This document shows positions 1-6,310 of a stretch of 12,100 nt of DNA, one piece after another. The notes beneath the pieces were generated by a model. That model saw nothing but the letters and a program-made list of their open reading frames with translations, had not been told where the DNA came from and searched no databases. Positions within the stretch are counted from its first letter, which is position 1, and each line of letters opens with the position of its first letter. The position numbers and the translations under genes were made by a program. The stretch comes from an uncultured Clostridia bacterium (lineage in GTDB: Bacteria > Bacillota > Clostridia > Oscillospirales > CAG-272), in the NCBI GenBank assembly GCA_937934385.1, contig CALGZV010000176.1, positions 1 through 12,100 of the forward strand, given 5' to 3'.

Positions 1-235
1 CCGCCATATCCGCCGCTGTCGGATATTTTTCAAACAAAGGTCCGGATACGATATTTACTCTTTTATCCGTACACTGAGCGGACAGCCTGCCCTGAACAAG
101 CAGCTTCCACGGATCGGAAGCGTATTCGAGCGCACACACTGCCTGCGGATATATTTCCTTAAGTACAGATACTATACATGCCGCCCGCTCGCGGTCGGTC
201 ATTCCGAATATCTTTTCAGTTTCCGTTTTTTTCAT
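1..235 (-). CDS. nth: Endonuclease III, N-terminal part (cut by window edge)
   Basis: Base-excision repair DNA glycosylase/AP lyase that removes oxidised pyrimidines. Only the first 78 codons lie in the window; the gene continues beyond base 1. The visible protein has the family's N-terminal layout: a short charged helix, then 'DPWKLLVQGRLSAQCTDKRVN' around residues 41-61. The 'LSAQCTD' core is the classic Nth signature helix. The catalytic Lys/Asp and the FeS cysteines would lie outside the window. The start is an ATG with GGAG about 6 bases upstream. It follows the penicillin-binding protein gene on the same strand after 57 bases, so it is probably the last visible gene of the leftward operon. 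The gap holds only a small ATGAAT/ATTCAT hairpin. Confidence 0.88.
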   Translation of the reverse strand, partial: MKKTETEKIFGMTDRERAACIVSVLKEIYPQAVCALEYASDPWKLLVQGRLSAQCTDKRVNIVSGPLFEKYPTAADMA

Positions 236-292
236 AAAATATCTCCATTACGAACATATGAATAGCATTCATTAAGCTTTTAGACAAAGCAT

Positions 293-2104
293 TCAGCCGA
301 AATACCCTGTAAGAAGCGCCTCCGCAGGCAGCGCCGCATTAAAACCGTCAGATCCGTTTTCAATAACACATACCACAGATATCTGCGGAGACTCATACGG
401 AGCAAAGGCCGCAAATACAGCGTTCGGTTCGGCTCCTTCGCGCTGTGCCGTTCCGGTTTTCGCACCGATCTCATAGTTCTTTCCGGAAAATACATTTCCG
501 ACAGTTCCGCTGTGAGCCGCGTCATACATTCCGCCGCGTATTACATTCAGCGTATATGTAGACAGCGGAGCATTGCCCAATACCTCAGGCTCTTTTTCGT
601 AAACCGTTTCGCCTGTAGGAGAGCATACCTTTAAAAGCAGATGCTCCGAATATCTTGTGCCCCCGTTTGCAAGAACTGAGATAAACGAGCAAAGCTGTGT
701 AGGAGTAAAAAGATTATCCGACTGCCCTATAGCTGCCGCAAGAGTTTCTCCCTCTCCCCAACCGCTGTCGCCTCGCGACGCAGGCCCGGCAAGAACAGGC
801 TGAGCCTCGGAAAGCTCTATGCCGGACTTTTCTCCCAGTCCGAGTTTTGACGCCCAAAGATTCATTTTTTCTATACCCGTAAGACGTCCTGTTTCAAAAA
901 AGAAATAATTGCACGAATGCTGTATCGCCGCTCTGACATTTATCGTTCCGTGAGTCGTTCCGTTTTTGCCGTAAAGCCAACATTGCGGAGTAAAATTATC
1001 GTAGTATGTATAGATTCCCTCATCCGTTATCACCGTATCGGGAGTTATTATTCCTTCCTCCAGCGCCGCTGCCGCCGTAGCGAGCTTCATAACCGAACCG
1101 GGAGCATACCTGCCCTGAATACTGCGGTTAAAAAGCGGTGCGGACGGATCGGCCGAGAGAGATGCATAATCGTTTTTATACTGATCTGCCGTATATGTAG
1201 GATACGATGCGCAGACAAGCAGCTCACCGCTGTTTACGTCAGCCGCTGTTATCGCTCCGCCGTCAGATCCGACGCTGTGCACCTGCTGCCCGAGAGCGTC
1301 GAGCGCAGATTTTTGAAGGTCAATATCAATTGTAAGATATACGTTGTTTCCGGGTACCGACTCCTCGGTTATCTCCGCAGATACGATATTGCCGGCTCCG
1401 TCATATGTAATAAGCATCTTTCCGTCTTTACCGTGAAGATATTCTTCAAATGCAGCCTCGACGCCGTCAACACCCACAGTCGCGTCCATCGGATATCCCA
1501 GTTCACTGTAATATTCGAGAGTCCCGGCCTGTATTTTTCCGGTATGGCCGAGTACATGCGCAGCATATCCGCCGTCTTCATAAACACGCGAAACTTTTTT
1601 CTCTACCGAAAGTCCGGCAGAACGCTTGCTTATAATATGCGCAATAATACTCATAGGGGCATTTTCCGACAGTACTACTTCGCTTCCGGACGCCCCGATA
1701 AGAAGCTGTTCAAGCTCTTCGTAAGAACTAAGCTCACCGTCACATCCGAATTCGCAAAGCATAAGATAAAGCTTCTCCACAGCTCCCTGATAGCTTAAAA
1801 ACTGCGTCGGATTACATCTGAGTTCATACGAATACGAATTTCCGACAAGCTTTACTCCGTTGCGGTCAAAGATCTCGCCGCGCAGCGACGGTACGGTCAC
1901 CGTTCTTGACGATCCCCCCAAAAGTCCCGGAAGTACGGGAGTCTGTCCTCCGAGCCATACTACTCTTACCGTAAAAAGAACAAGGATCGTCGTAAAAACA
2001 CACCCAGGTACGATATATCTGTATTTATGTGTCTGCCTTTTAGATCTGTCCGCATCACGGACATTTTTTTTAACTTTTTCTTTTTCTCTGCGCATTTTTG
2101 CCAC
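293..2104 (-). CDS. Class B penicillin-binding protein (peptidoglycan transpeptidase)
   Basis: Membrane-anchored DD-transpeptidase that cross-links peptidoglycan outside the cell. The 603 residues show a basic cytoplasmic tail (1-28), one membrane segment (about 29-50), and an N-terminal dimerisation/pedestal domain starting at 'SLRGEIFDRNG' (73-83) with 'GVDGVEAAFEEYLHG' (211-225). The transpeptidase domain follows with all three catalytic motifs: SVMK (Ser337, Lys340), SCN (397-399) and KTG (549-551). No PASTA domains follow. The start is taken as GTG 13 bases after the maf stop; an in-frame ATG lies three codons downstream, and neither has a strong ribosome binding site. In many clostridia maf is followed by mreBCD and then a PBP2 gene, so this could be the elongation PBP (mrdA type) with mre genes elsewhere. 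An FtsI/SpoVD-type role cannot be excluded. Confidence 0.93.
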   Translation of the reverse strand: MAKMRREKEKVKKNVRDADRSKRQTHKYRYIVPGCVFTTILVLFTVRVVWLGGQTPVLPGLLGGSSRTVTVPSLRGEIFDRNGVKLVGNSYSYELRCNPTQFLSYQGAVEKLYLMLCEFGCDGELSSYEELEQLLIGASGSEVVLSENAPMSIIAHIISKRSAGLSVEKKVSRVYEDGGYAAHVLGHTGKIQAGTLEYYSELGYPMDATVGVDGVEAAFEEYLHGKDGKMLITYDGAGNIVSAEITEESVPGNNVYLTIDIDLQKSALDALGQQVHSVGSDGGAITAADVNSGELLVCASYPTYTADQYKNDYASLSADPSAPLFNRSIQGRYAPGSVMKLATAAAALEEGIITPDTVITDEGIYTYYDNFTPQCWLYGKNGTTHGTINVRAAIQHSCNYFFFETGRLTGIEKMNLWASKLGLGEKSGIELSEAQPVLAGPASRGDSGWGEGETLAAAIGQSDNLFTPTQLCSFISVLANGGTRYSEHLLLKVCSPTGETVYEKEPEVLGNAPLSTYTLNVIRGGMYDAAHSGTVGNVFSGKNYEIGAKTGTAQREGAEPNAVFAAFAPYESPQISVVCVIENGSDGFNAALPAEALLTGYFG

Positions 2105-2117
2105 ATCCGTTCGGGCG

Positions 2118-2738
2118 TCACAGCAGATCTATCCGTTTTCCGGACGCCTCTCTGAGAATATCATAGTCAAAATCGCGTGCAAGTATCCTGCCGAGACGGC
2201 ACACAGGCAGTCCGACAATATTGAAATAATCTCCTTCGACCGCACTCACAAAGAGTCCGCCAAGCTCCTGTATTCCGTAGGCTCCCGCCTTGTCAAGAGG
2301 CTCGCCTGACCTGATATAAAGCTCTGTTTCCTCATCGGTCAGATCACGGAAATGAACGCGAGTAGTCTCGCTCTCGACAGTCATTCTGCCGTCCGACATT
2401 ACAGCGATACCGGTATGCACCTCATGGACGCTCCCGGAGAGCTTGCGGAGCATCCTCTCCGCATTTTCCGCAGTATGCGGTTTGCCGAATATTTCGTCCC
2501 CGAAAGATACGACCGTATCCGCAGATATAATTATCGAGCAGCATCTTTCCTCAGAATCCAGAAGCTCTGCCGAAGCGGCACATTTTCTTGCCGCAAGAGT
2601 CTCGACCGTCTTTTTGGGAGACAGTTTTTCAACAGTTTCGTCAACATCACTGACAAGCAAAGAAAATTCCACTCCGAGAGTCCTGAGTATTTCCTGTCTG
2701 CGCGGACTTTTTGACGCAAGTATCAACTTTTTTACCAA
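2118..2738 (-). CDS. maf: Maf-family nucleoside triphosphate pyrophosphatase
   Basis: House-cleaning pyrophosphatase of the Maf/YhdE family, which hydrolyses non-canonical or pyrimidine nucleoside triphosphates and is linked to septum formation. From the proposed start it has 206 residues, normal for the family. Visible motifs are 'LASKSPRR' (7-14), 'ISADTVV' with the catalytic-type Asp74, 'GEPLDKAGAYGIQ' (145-157) and 'YFNIVGLP' (171-178). The frame is open upstream to an ATG at 2780, but I choose the TTG at 2738: AAGGTG sits 5 bases upstream, and the protein then begins 'VKKLILASKSPRR', as Maf proteins do. The start region overlaps the end of the DUF4321 gene, so translation is probably coupled. 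The stop is 13 bases before the penicillin-binding protein gene. Confidence 0.92.
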   Translation of the reverse strand: MVKKLILASKSPRRQEILRTLGVEFSLLVSDVDETVEKLSPKKTVETLAARKCAASAELLDSEERCCSIIISADTVVSFGDEIFGKPHTAENAERMLRKLSGSVHEVHTGIAVMSDGRMTVESETTRVHFRDLTDEETELYIRSGEPLDKAGAYGIQELGGLFVSAVEGDYFNIVGLPVCRLGRILARDFDYDILREASGKRIDLL

Positions 2739-2986
2739 GGTCTCACCTTCATTCCTACAAACAACGATATAATCAGGCATATTATCACGGCTACGGAAAT
2801 ATTAAACGTAACCGCAAACGTAAATGTTATTATTCCAAGATCAAGCACAAGCGGCGTTGTAATGCCGAGACTTAATCCGTATCCGAGCCAGGAAAGAAAA
2901 GAAATATCTGCCGTAACATTGGCGACAAGCGAGCCTATTACAACCCCGGTACATATCAAAAAAACAGTGTAAAAAAGATTTTTCAT
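2732..2986 (-). CDS. DUF4321 family small membrane protein
   Basis: An 84-residue, very hydrophobic protein with about three membrane segments: roughly residues 4-24, 28-50 and 54-78. It ends in a short basic tail 'GMKVRPW'. The pattern 'GxxLGITTPLVLDLGIITFTF' (about 39-58) is what I recognise as typical of DUF4321, a clostridial family often found beside maf. No biochemical function is known to me. The ATG has GAAGGGA 6 bases upstream. The gene begins 52 bases after the dut stop, and its last codons overlap the start of maf. The context suggests a housekeeping envelope role, but that is inference. Confidence 0.8.
   Translation of the reverse strand: MKNLFYTVFLICTGVVIGSLVANVTADISFLSWLGYGLSLGITTPLVLDLGIITFTFAVTFNISVAVIICLIISLFVGMKVRPW
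2742..2749 (-). promoter_or_regulatory. Ribosome binding site that fixes the maf TTG start
   Basis: On the minus strand AAGGTGAG lies just upstream of the TTG at 2738. It sits inside the last codons of the DUF4321 gene and is the best Shine-Dalgarno match near the maf start. No comparable site precedes the ATG at 2780. Confidence 0.7.
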
Positions 2987-3038
2987 AAGGTTCCCTTCTC
3001 ATAAAAATCTGAGTTCCGGAAAACAGTATCCGCCGGAT

Positions 3039-3482
3039 TTATTTTCCTGTCGATCCGAAACCTCCGGCTCCTCGCTCCGTATTATCAAGCAAATCGGTCT
3101 CTTCAAAATCAGCCTTCAGAACAGGAACGAACATAAGCTGGGCTATACGGTCGCCGGGATTCACAGTATACGGTTCGTCACTGTGATTCACAAGACCTAC
3201 TGCAATCTCGCCTCTGTAATCGGCGTCAATTACCCCGACACTGTTCGAAAGCGTTATACCGTGCTTTATTCCCATTCCGCTCCTGCTGAAAACGAGCGAA
3301 ACAACATCTCCGCGCTCAGGTGCAACTGCGATACCCGTAGGAACTGTCACGCTGCGGTGCGGAAGGAGCAAAATCGGCCTGTCAATGCATGCGGTAAGAT
3401 CACATGCCGCCGAATTTCCGGTCGCATATCTCGGTATATCAGCGCCCTCTCTTACCTTTTTTATCTTTACATTCAGCTTCAT
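3039..3482 (-). CDS. dut: Deoxyuridine 5'-triphosphate nucleotidohydrolase (dUTPase)
   Basis: Hydrolyses dUTP to dUMP and pyrophosphate in the cytoplasm, which prevents uracil misincorporation and supplies dTMP precursor. At 147 residues it is a normal trimeric dUTPase with all five motifs: 1 'SAACDLTA' (24-31), 2 'RSGMGIKHGI' (67-76), 3 'GVIDADYRGEI' (83-93, catalytic Asp86 and uracil-stacking Tyr89), 4 'NPGDRIAQLMF' (108-118) and the glycine-rich 5 'RGAGGFGSTGK' at the C-terminus. It lies 39 bases after the end of the U32 gene and 52 bases before DUF4321. The start ATG has no strong Shine-Dalgarno match. A near-perfect 18-bp palindrome sits just upstream of it and could affect translation or transcription. 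Confidence 0.95.
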   Translation of the reverse strand: MKLNVKIKKVREGADIPRYATGNSAACDLTACIDRPILLLPHRSVTVPTGIAVAPERGDVVSLVFSRSGMGIKHGITLSNSVGVIDADYRGEIAVGLVNHSDEPYTVNPGDRIAQLMFVPVLKADFEETDLLDNTERGAGGFGSTGK

Positions 3483-3492
3483 TTCTTATCGT

Positions 3493-3510
3493 ACACCGTG
3501 TATACGGTGT
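3493..3510. repeat. 18-bp near-perfect palindrome in front of dut
   Basis: ACACCGTGTATACGGTGT reads as an inverted repeat with 8 of 9 pairs matching (one G/T mismatch beside the centre). It lies 11-28 bases upstream of the dut ATG, in the gap after the U32 gene. It could be a repressor operator or an mRNA hairpin. The outer ACAC/GTGT recalls NrdR boxes, but the length is 18 rather than 16 and the core differs. Confidence 0.55.
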
Positions 3511-3521
3511 CCTTTCATGTG

Positions 3522-3809
3522 TTATTTTATACGCCTTACAGCTCTGCCGCTTGCAGGAGGCGTTTTTTTCTCGTAATCAAGCATGACCGCGCGGCATTCG
3601 CCGACAGATTCAGTAGTAAATACAAAATGTAAATCCTTTATTCCAGCAGCAGCAAGCTCTTTCTGCCTGTCTGCCATCCATATGGGGCAGCTGTTATATA
3701 CGATCTCACGGTTTCTGCCCTCAGACAGCCGCAAGCCCTCCCGTACCGGGAATTCCACACCGCGGCGATCGGTCAGCTTTTTCATTCCACAGCTTTTTTC
3801 AAGCAGCAT
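3522..3809 (-). pseudogene. Detached C-terminal part of the U32 peptidase gene
   Basis: From the ATG this fragment has 95 residues, but the frame is open back to 3872. There it reads '..KSLIVYGRIPLMLLEKSCGM'. This is the conserved 'YGRxPLM' strand of U32 proteins, followed by 'LTDRRGVEFPVREG' and 'REIVYNSCPIWM', the expected end of the family. It is therefore the continuation of the upstream U32 ORF, displaced into the +1 frame. The apparent ATG start lies inside an inverted-repeat arm and has no ribosome binding site, so independent translation is unlikely. Whether ribosomes ever join the two parts is unknown; a disabling mutation is the simplest reading. Confidence 0.75.
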
Positions 3810-3871
3810 GAGCGGAATCCGTCCGTATACTATAAGGCTTTTACAGTATACGGACGGATTCCGCTCATGCT
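3805..3871. repeat. Perfect 27-bp inverted repeat breaking the U32 gene
   Basis: Arms 3805-3831 and 3845-3871 are exact reverse complements over 27 bp, separated by 13 bases. Pairing stops abruptly on both sides. The arm at 3805-3831 encodes the conserved U32 strand (V)YGRIPLM on the minus strand. The other arm encodes nothing expected and supplies the TGA that ends the upstream ORF. The asymmetry suggests that the 3845-3871 arm is an inverted copy of the coding arm. The transcript would form a very stable hairpin; there is no U-tract of the kind expected at an intrinsic terminator. Confidence 0.92.
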
Positions 3872-5589
3872 CTTATATCGCGAATCTGCGGAAGAGTAAG
3901 CTCCGGCGAAAGAATATACTCTTCGAATGTACCTAGCCTGTCGTAAAAAAGAGCCGAAGCAGAGTTTGTTATATTCAGTCTGAAATCTCCGTGCAGCGCA
4001 AAACCAATCTTGCGTGCAAGCTCAATATGCCCTATATTTCCTACATAGCAATGCTCAGCGCCGAGACTTTTTGCTTCGCGTAAAAGTCCGGAAACCGCAT
4101 CAAGCTCACTGTCATGTATCGCTTCCGGAAAGACTATCGCATTAGCTCTCACACGTCCGGATTTTGCGCAATTTACAAATTCATCCGGCGGCAAAGCTAT
4201 AAGCTCAAAATATTCTTCTGCGCGCTCCGGTATCTGCTCAAATTTCAGAAATCTTGCGGTTCTGCGCTTTTTTTGAGGCGGAAAACCGTCTGACATACGT
4301 TTAACTGCCGCTGTCTCATCAAGCGACATTACGGCATGTCCGCGGATAGCTTCGCCCCCGGCAGGCGGAAGCGATGATCCGGAGCCTGATGCATACTGAA
4401 CATGCTCGGCCGCAGCGCTCGCATTTTTATCGCGCTCAGTCCGAACGCCGAGCATGCCGCTGCTGACAGTATCAGTAAAATACGCGTCGGTAAAACCGTC
4501 TCTCGAAAAAAGATTCTTAAGCTCAAGCATCTCGGCAGGCGTTGCGTTTCTCCGCTGATCAAGCAAACGGCGGTATATCCCCGCAACACCGCGTATATAT
4601 GCAGGCGATTTCATTCTACCCTCTATTTTCAGAGACGATACGCCGCAGGCAATGAGTTCGGTAATATGCTCTGCAAGGCAAAGATCTTTCAGACTCAGCG
4701 GATATCCCCCGCTGTACGGAAGTCTGCACGGCTGCGCACACTGCCCCCGGTTTCCGCTCCTTCCGCCTATTATACTGCTCATAAGGCACTGTCCGGAGCG
4801 GCATACGCAGAGCGCTCCGTGAACAAAAATCTCCGTTTCTATCGGAGAACCTTTGCAAATAGTATATATATCCTTAAGGCTGAGTTCTCTTGCCGGCACT
4901 ATACGTGTAAACCCAAGCGCGGCAAGCTGCTTTGCAGAATCAAGATTGTGCGCCGAAAGCTGAGTACTCGCATGAAGCTCCATATCCGGAAGATATTCAC
5001 GCAAAAGCATGCAAAGTCCCGTATCGGCGACAATAAGTCCGTCTGCTCCGGCAGAATAAAGAAATTCAGCATACTCGGCCGCCTCGCGGAGTTCTCTGTC
5101 GTATACAAGTGTATTCATTGTAACGTACAGCTTTACGCCTTTCATATGACAGTATGAAATCGCGCGCCTCATCGCCTCATCGTCAAAATTCTTCGCGTTC
5201 ATGCGCGCATTCAGAATTCTTCCGCCGCAATATACTGCGTCTGCACCTCCGCCGACAGCAGCGTAAACCGCCTCCTCCGAACCGCACGGAACAAGAAGCT
5301 CAGGGAGCGGCATATCCGGAGAAAGCGGAGGTAATCCGACACTTTCCGAAGTCTGCTTTCGCATATACCCATCGCCCCGAAACGTCTCTTTCTCCCTTAA
5401 AGCCTCAGGTGTAAGTTTTACGGAAGTTCTGCTTTCTTTTCGGGCAGCTCGCTGAGACAGTTTCGGCTTTAAAGAATGTTCTCCGCGGAAAGCTGCATGA
5501 CCGCCGCGTCCGTTTCTGTCCCTGCGGTTTCCCGAACTCCGGTCACCTTGATTTTTATTATGCGGCGCGGTATGTTTCTTTTGGGACAT
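3865..5589 (-). CDS. U32-family peptidase / RNA hydroxylase-like protein, interrupted at the C-terminus
   Basis: U32 proteins were named collagenase-like peptidases. Characterised bacterial members such as RlhA and TrhP hydroxylate rRNA or tRNA, so an RNA-modifying role is at least as likely. The 574 residues show a basic, Gly/Arg/Lys-rich extension (1-75) and then the U32 barrel from about residue 96 ('PELLVPCGSEEAVYAAV'). The family signature E-I-F-V-H-G-A-L-C-V-C-R-S-G-Q-C-L-M-S is at 253-271, with Cys261, 263, 268, 284 and 288, followed by 'SLKIEGRMKSPAYIRGV' (318-334). The ORF stops with TGA right after 'ELTLPQIRDIRA', inside a 27-bp inverted repeat, and the rest of the family continues in another frame. 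It begins 2 bases after the zapA stop with no clear ribosome binding site, suggesting coupling. A later start at Met76 is possible. Confidence 0.88.
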   Translation of the reverse strand: MSQKKHTAPHNKNQGDRSSGNRRDRNGRGGHAAFRGEHSLKPKLSQRAARKESRTSVKLTPEALREKETFRGDGYMRKQTSESVGLPPLSPDMPLPELLVPCGSEEAVYAAVGGGADAVYCGGRILNARMNAKNFDDEAMRRAISYCHMKGVKLYVTMNTLVYDRELREAAEYAEFLYSAGADGLIVADTGLCMLLREYLPDMELHASTQLSAHNLDSAKQLAALGFTRIVPARELSLKDIYTICKGSPIETEIFVHGALCVCRSGQCLMSSIIGGRSGNRGQCAQPCRLPYSGGYPLSLKDLCLAEHITELIACGVSSLKIEGRMKSPAYIRGVAGIYRRLLDQRRNATPAEMLELKNLFSRDGFTDAYFTDTVSSGMLGVRTERDKNASAAAEHVQYASGSGSSLPPAGGEAIRGHAVMSLDETAAVKRMSDGFPPQKKRRTARFLKFEQIPERAEEYFELIALPPDEFVNCAKSGRVRANAIVFPEAIHDSELDAVSGLLREAKSLGAEHCYVGNIGHIELARKIGFALHGDFRLNITNSASALFYDRLGTFEEYILSPELTLPQIRDIRA

Positions 5590-5591
5590 TA

Positions 5592-5939
5592 TTATTTTAC
5601 GGCCGTCTTATCCGAACTGTCCGAAGCTTCATCTTCTGCATCGGCAGCATCTTCTGCGGAAATACCGAGCTTTGCACGAAGCTCCGCATTTTCAGCCGTC
5701 AGCTTATCGATATTTTCCTGCATACGCTGAAAACGAAGGGAATTCTTTATCTTATCGTCAAAGTAATCGATAGCGCAGAAAAGTACAGCCTCATGCTTGC
5801 TGCAATGCTTGCTTGAAACAACCATCTCGTTTATTCTCTGATCCAGTAAACGGACAAGTCCGTTTACATACTCCTCCTGCTCATCCGATACAAGATTGAC
5901 CGTCATTCCCGCGATCGTTACAGTATACTTCTGTTTCAT
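5592..5939 (-). CDS. zapA: Cell division protein ZapA
   Basis: ZapA binds FtsZ filaments and stabilises the Z-ring. The 115-residue product has the family start 'KYTVTIAGMTVNLVSDEQEEYV' near residues 4-25. Residues 55-95 follow as a long helix/coiled coil ('YFDDKIKNSLRFQRMQENIDKLTAENAELRAKLG'), and the tail is acidic and low in complexity (Asp/Glu/Ser/Ala). An ATG 13 codons upstream is in frame, but I choose 5939 because GGAG lies 7 bases before it and the protein then begins as ZapA proteins do. It is the first gene of the leftward series and is followed after 2 bases by the U32 gene, a pairing common in Firmicutes. The upstream region carries a plausible minus-strand promoter. Confidence 0.88.
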   Translation of the reverse strand: MKQKYTVTIAGMTVNLVSDEQEEYVNGLVRLLDQRINEMVVSSKHCSKHEAVLFCAIDYFDDKIKNSLRFQRMQENIDKLTAENAELRAKLGISAEDAADAEDEASDSSDKTAVK

Positions 5940-5997
5940 ATGAATTCTCCGTTCCGCCTGAAAGGACCTTGCGATCACTTTCAGACAAGTATTTTTT

Positions 5998-6025
5998 ATT
6001 TTACAAGAGCAAACCGCTTTGACAA
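5998..6025 (-). promoter_or_regulatory. Predicted promoter of the zapA operon
   Basis: On the minus strand TTGTCA (6020-6025) and TAAAAT (5998-6003) are separated by 16 bases, close to sigma-A consensus. The site is about 60 bases upstream of the zapA start. Its -35 box overlaps the -35 of an opposing promoter and the edge of a palindrome. Confidence 0.5.
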
Positions 6026-6048
6026 AATCGAAAATTTTGTCTTATACC
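6019..6048 (+). promoter_or_regulatory. Predicted upstream promoter toward proB, with palindrome in the spacer
   Basis: A consensus TTGACA (6019-6024) is followed after 18 bases by TATACC (6043-6048), a moderate -10 box. Bases 6021-6041 form an inverted repeat with 8-bp arms, GACAAAAT and ATTTTGTC, around a 5-base centre. The repeat fills the spacer and would suit a repressor site. The same palindrome also touches the zapA promoter on the other strand. Confidence 0.45.
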
Positions 6049-6049
6049 G

Positions 6050-6078
6050 TTGCGTTTTACCATAAAATATTGTATAAT
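6050..6078 (+). promoter_or_regulatory. Predicted second promoter toward proB
   Basis: TTGCGT (6050-6055) and a perfect TATAAT (6073-6078) are spaced by 17 bases. Transcription would start near 6085 and give a leader of about 225 bases before proB. Confidence 0.55.
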
Positions 6079-6310
6079 TGCATTTAGCACGGTAAAAATC
6101 GTGTCTGTGCAGAAATATACATAATATATTATAATATATTTCTTATCAGATTTAAATACCTTTTTTGTAAAAAGTTATGCTTTTTTCTGATTTAATATCG
6201 GGAAATAATACATCGGGAAGATAAAAGCCCGACCGGGCAAGTACCCCGGAACCTCGTTGTTTTTCAATAAAAAAGACGGAAGTATACCGCCTGAAAGGAT
6301 ATAAATATCT
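6079..6310 (+). other. Long proB leader
   Basis: About 230 bases without a gene. It contains an 18-bp perfect AT palindrome at 6123-6140. An ATCAGA/TCTGAT pair around a T-rich stretch lies near 6145-6192. Near 6228-6250 there is a GC-rich segment with GCCC/GGGC and CCGGG/CCCGG pairings. The GC-rich part runs into a dispersed element (6235-6273). The only ribosome binding site, AAAGGA at 6294-6299, is 11 bases from the ATG, which is longer than ideal. I see no T-box or known riboswitch signature. Confidence 0.4.
6235..6273 (+). repeat. Dispersed intergenic element, copy 1
   Basis: Begins GGGC, then 4 variable bases, then ACCCCGGAACCTCGTTG, and ends CAATAAAAA. Its last 31 bases match 28 of 31 with 7667-7697. 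No coding potential is apparent, and both copies lie upstream of rightward genes. The function is unknown; it could be a small mobile repeat or a conserved RNA end. Confidence 0.6.

Noticed and set aside
917..1798. A 293-codon open frame on the plus strand
   Set aside because: It is entirely antisense to the penicillin-binding protein gene, which has all three catalytic motifs. The antisense product is Arg/Cys-rich and has no recognisable motif or ribosome binding site.
3493..3510. NrdR box
   Set aside because: The outer ACAC/GTGT fits, but the repeat is 18 bp and has CGTGTATACG in the core instead of the AT-rich 16-bp NrdR consensus.
3805..3871. Intrinsic terminator
   Set aside because: The stem is strong, but it lies inside a conserved coding region and no U-run follows on the transcribed strand.
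4402..5157. A 251-codon plus-strand open frame
   Set aside because: It is a shadow of the U32 gene; its composition is typical of antisense frames and no domain is visible.
6123..6140. 18-bp perfect AT palindrome as an operator
   Set aside because: It consists only of A and T in a low-complexity tract (ATAATATATT twice), where perfect palindromes arise easily.
6079..6310. T-box or other known riboswitch in the proB leader
   Set aside because: No T-box AGGGTGGNACCGCG sequence, specifier loop or other consensus I know is present, and no clear terminator precedes proB.
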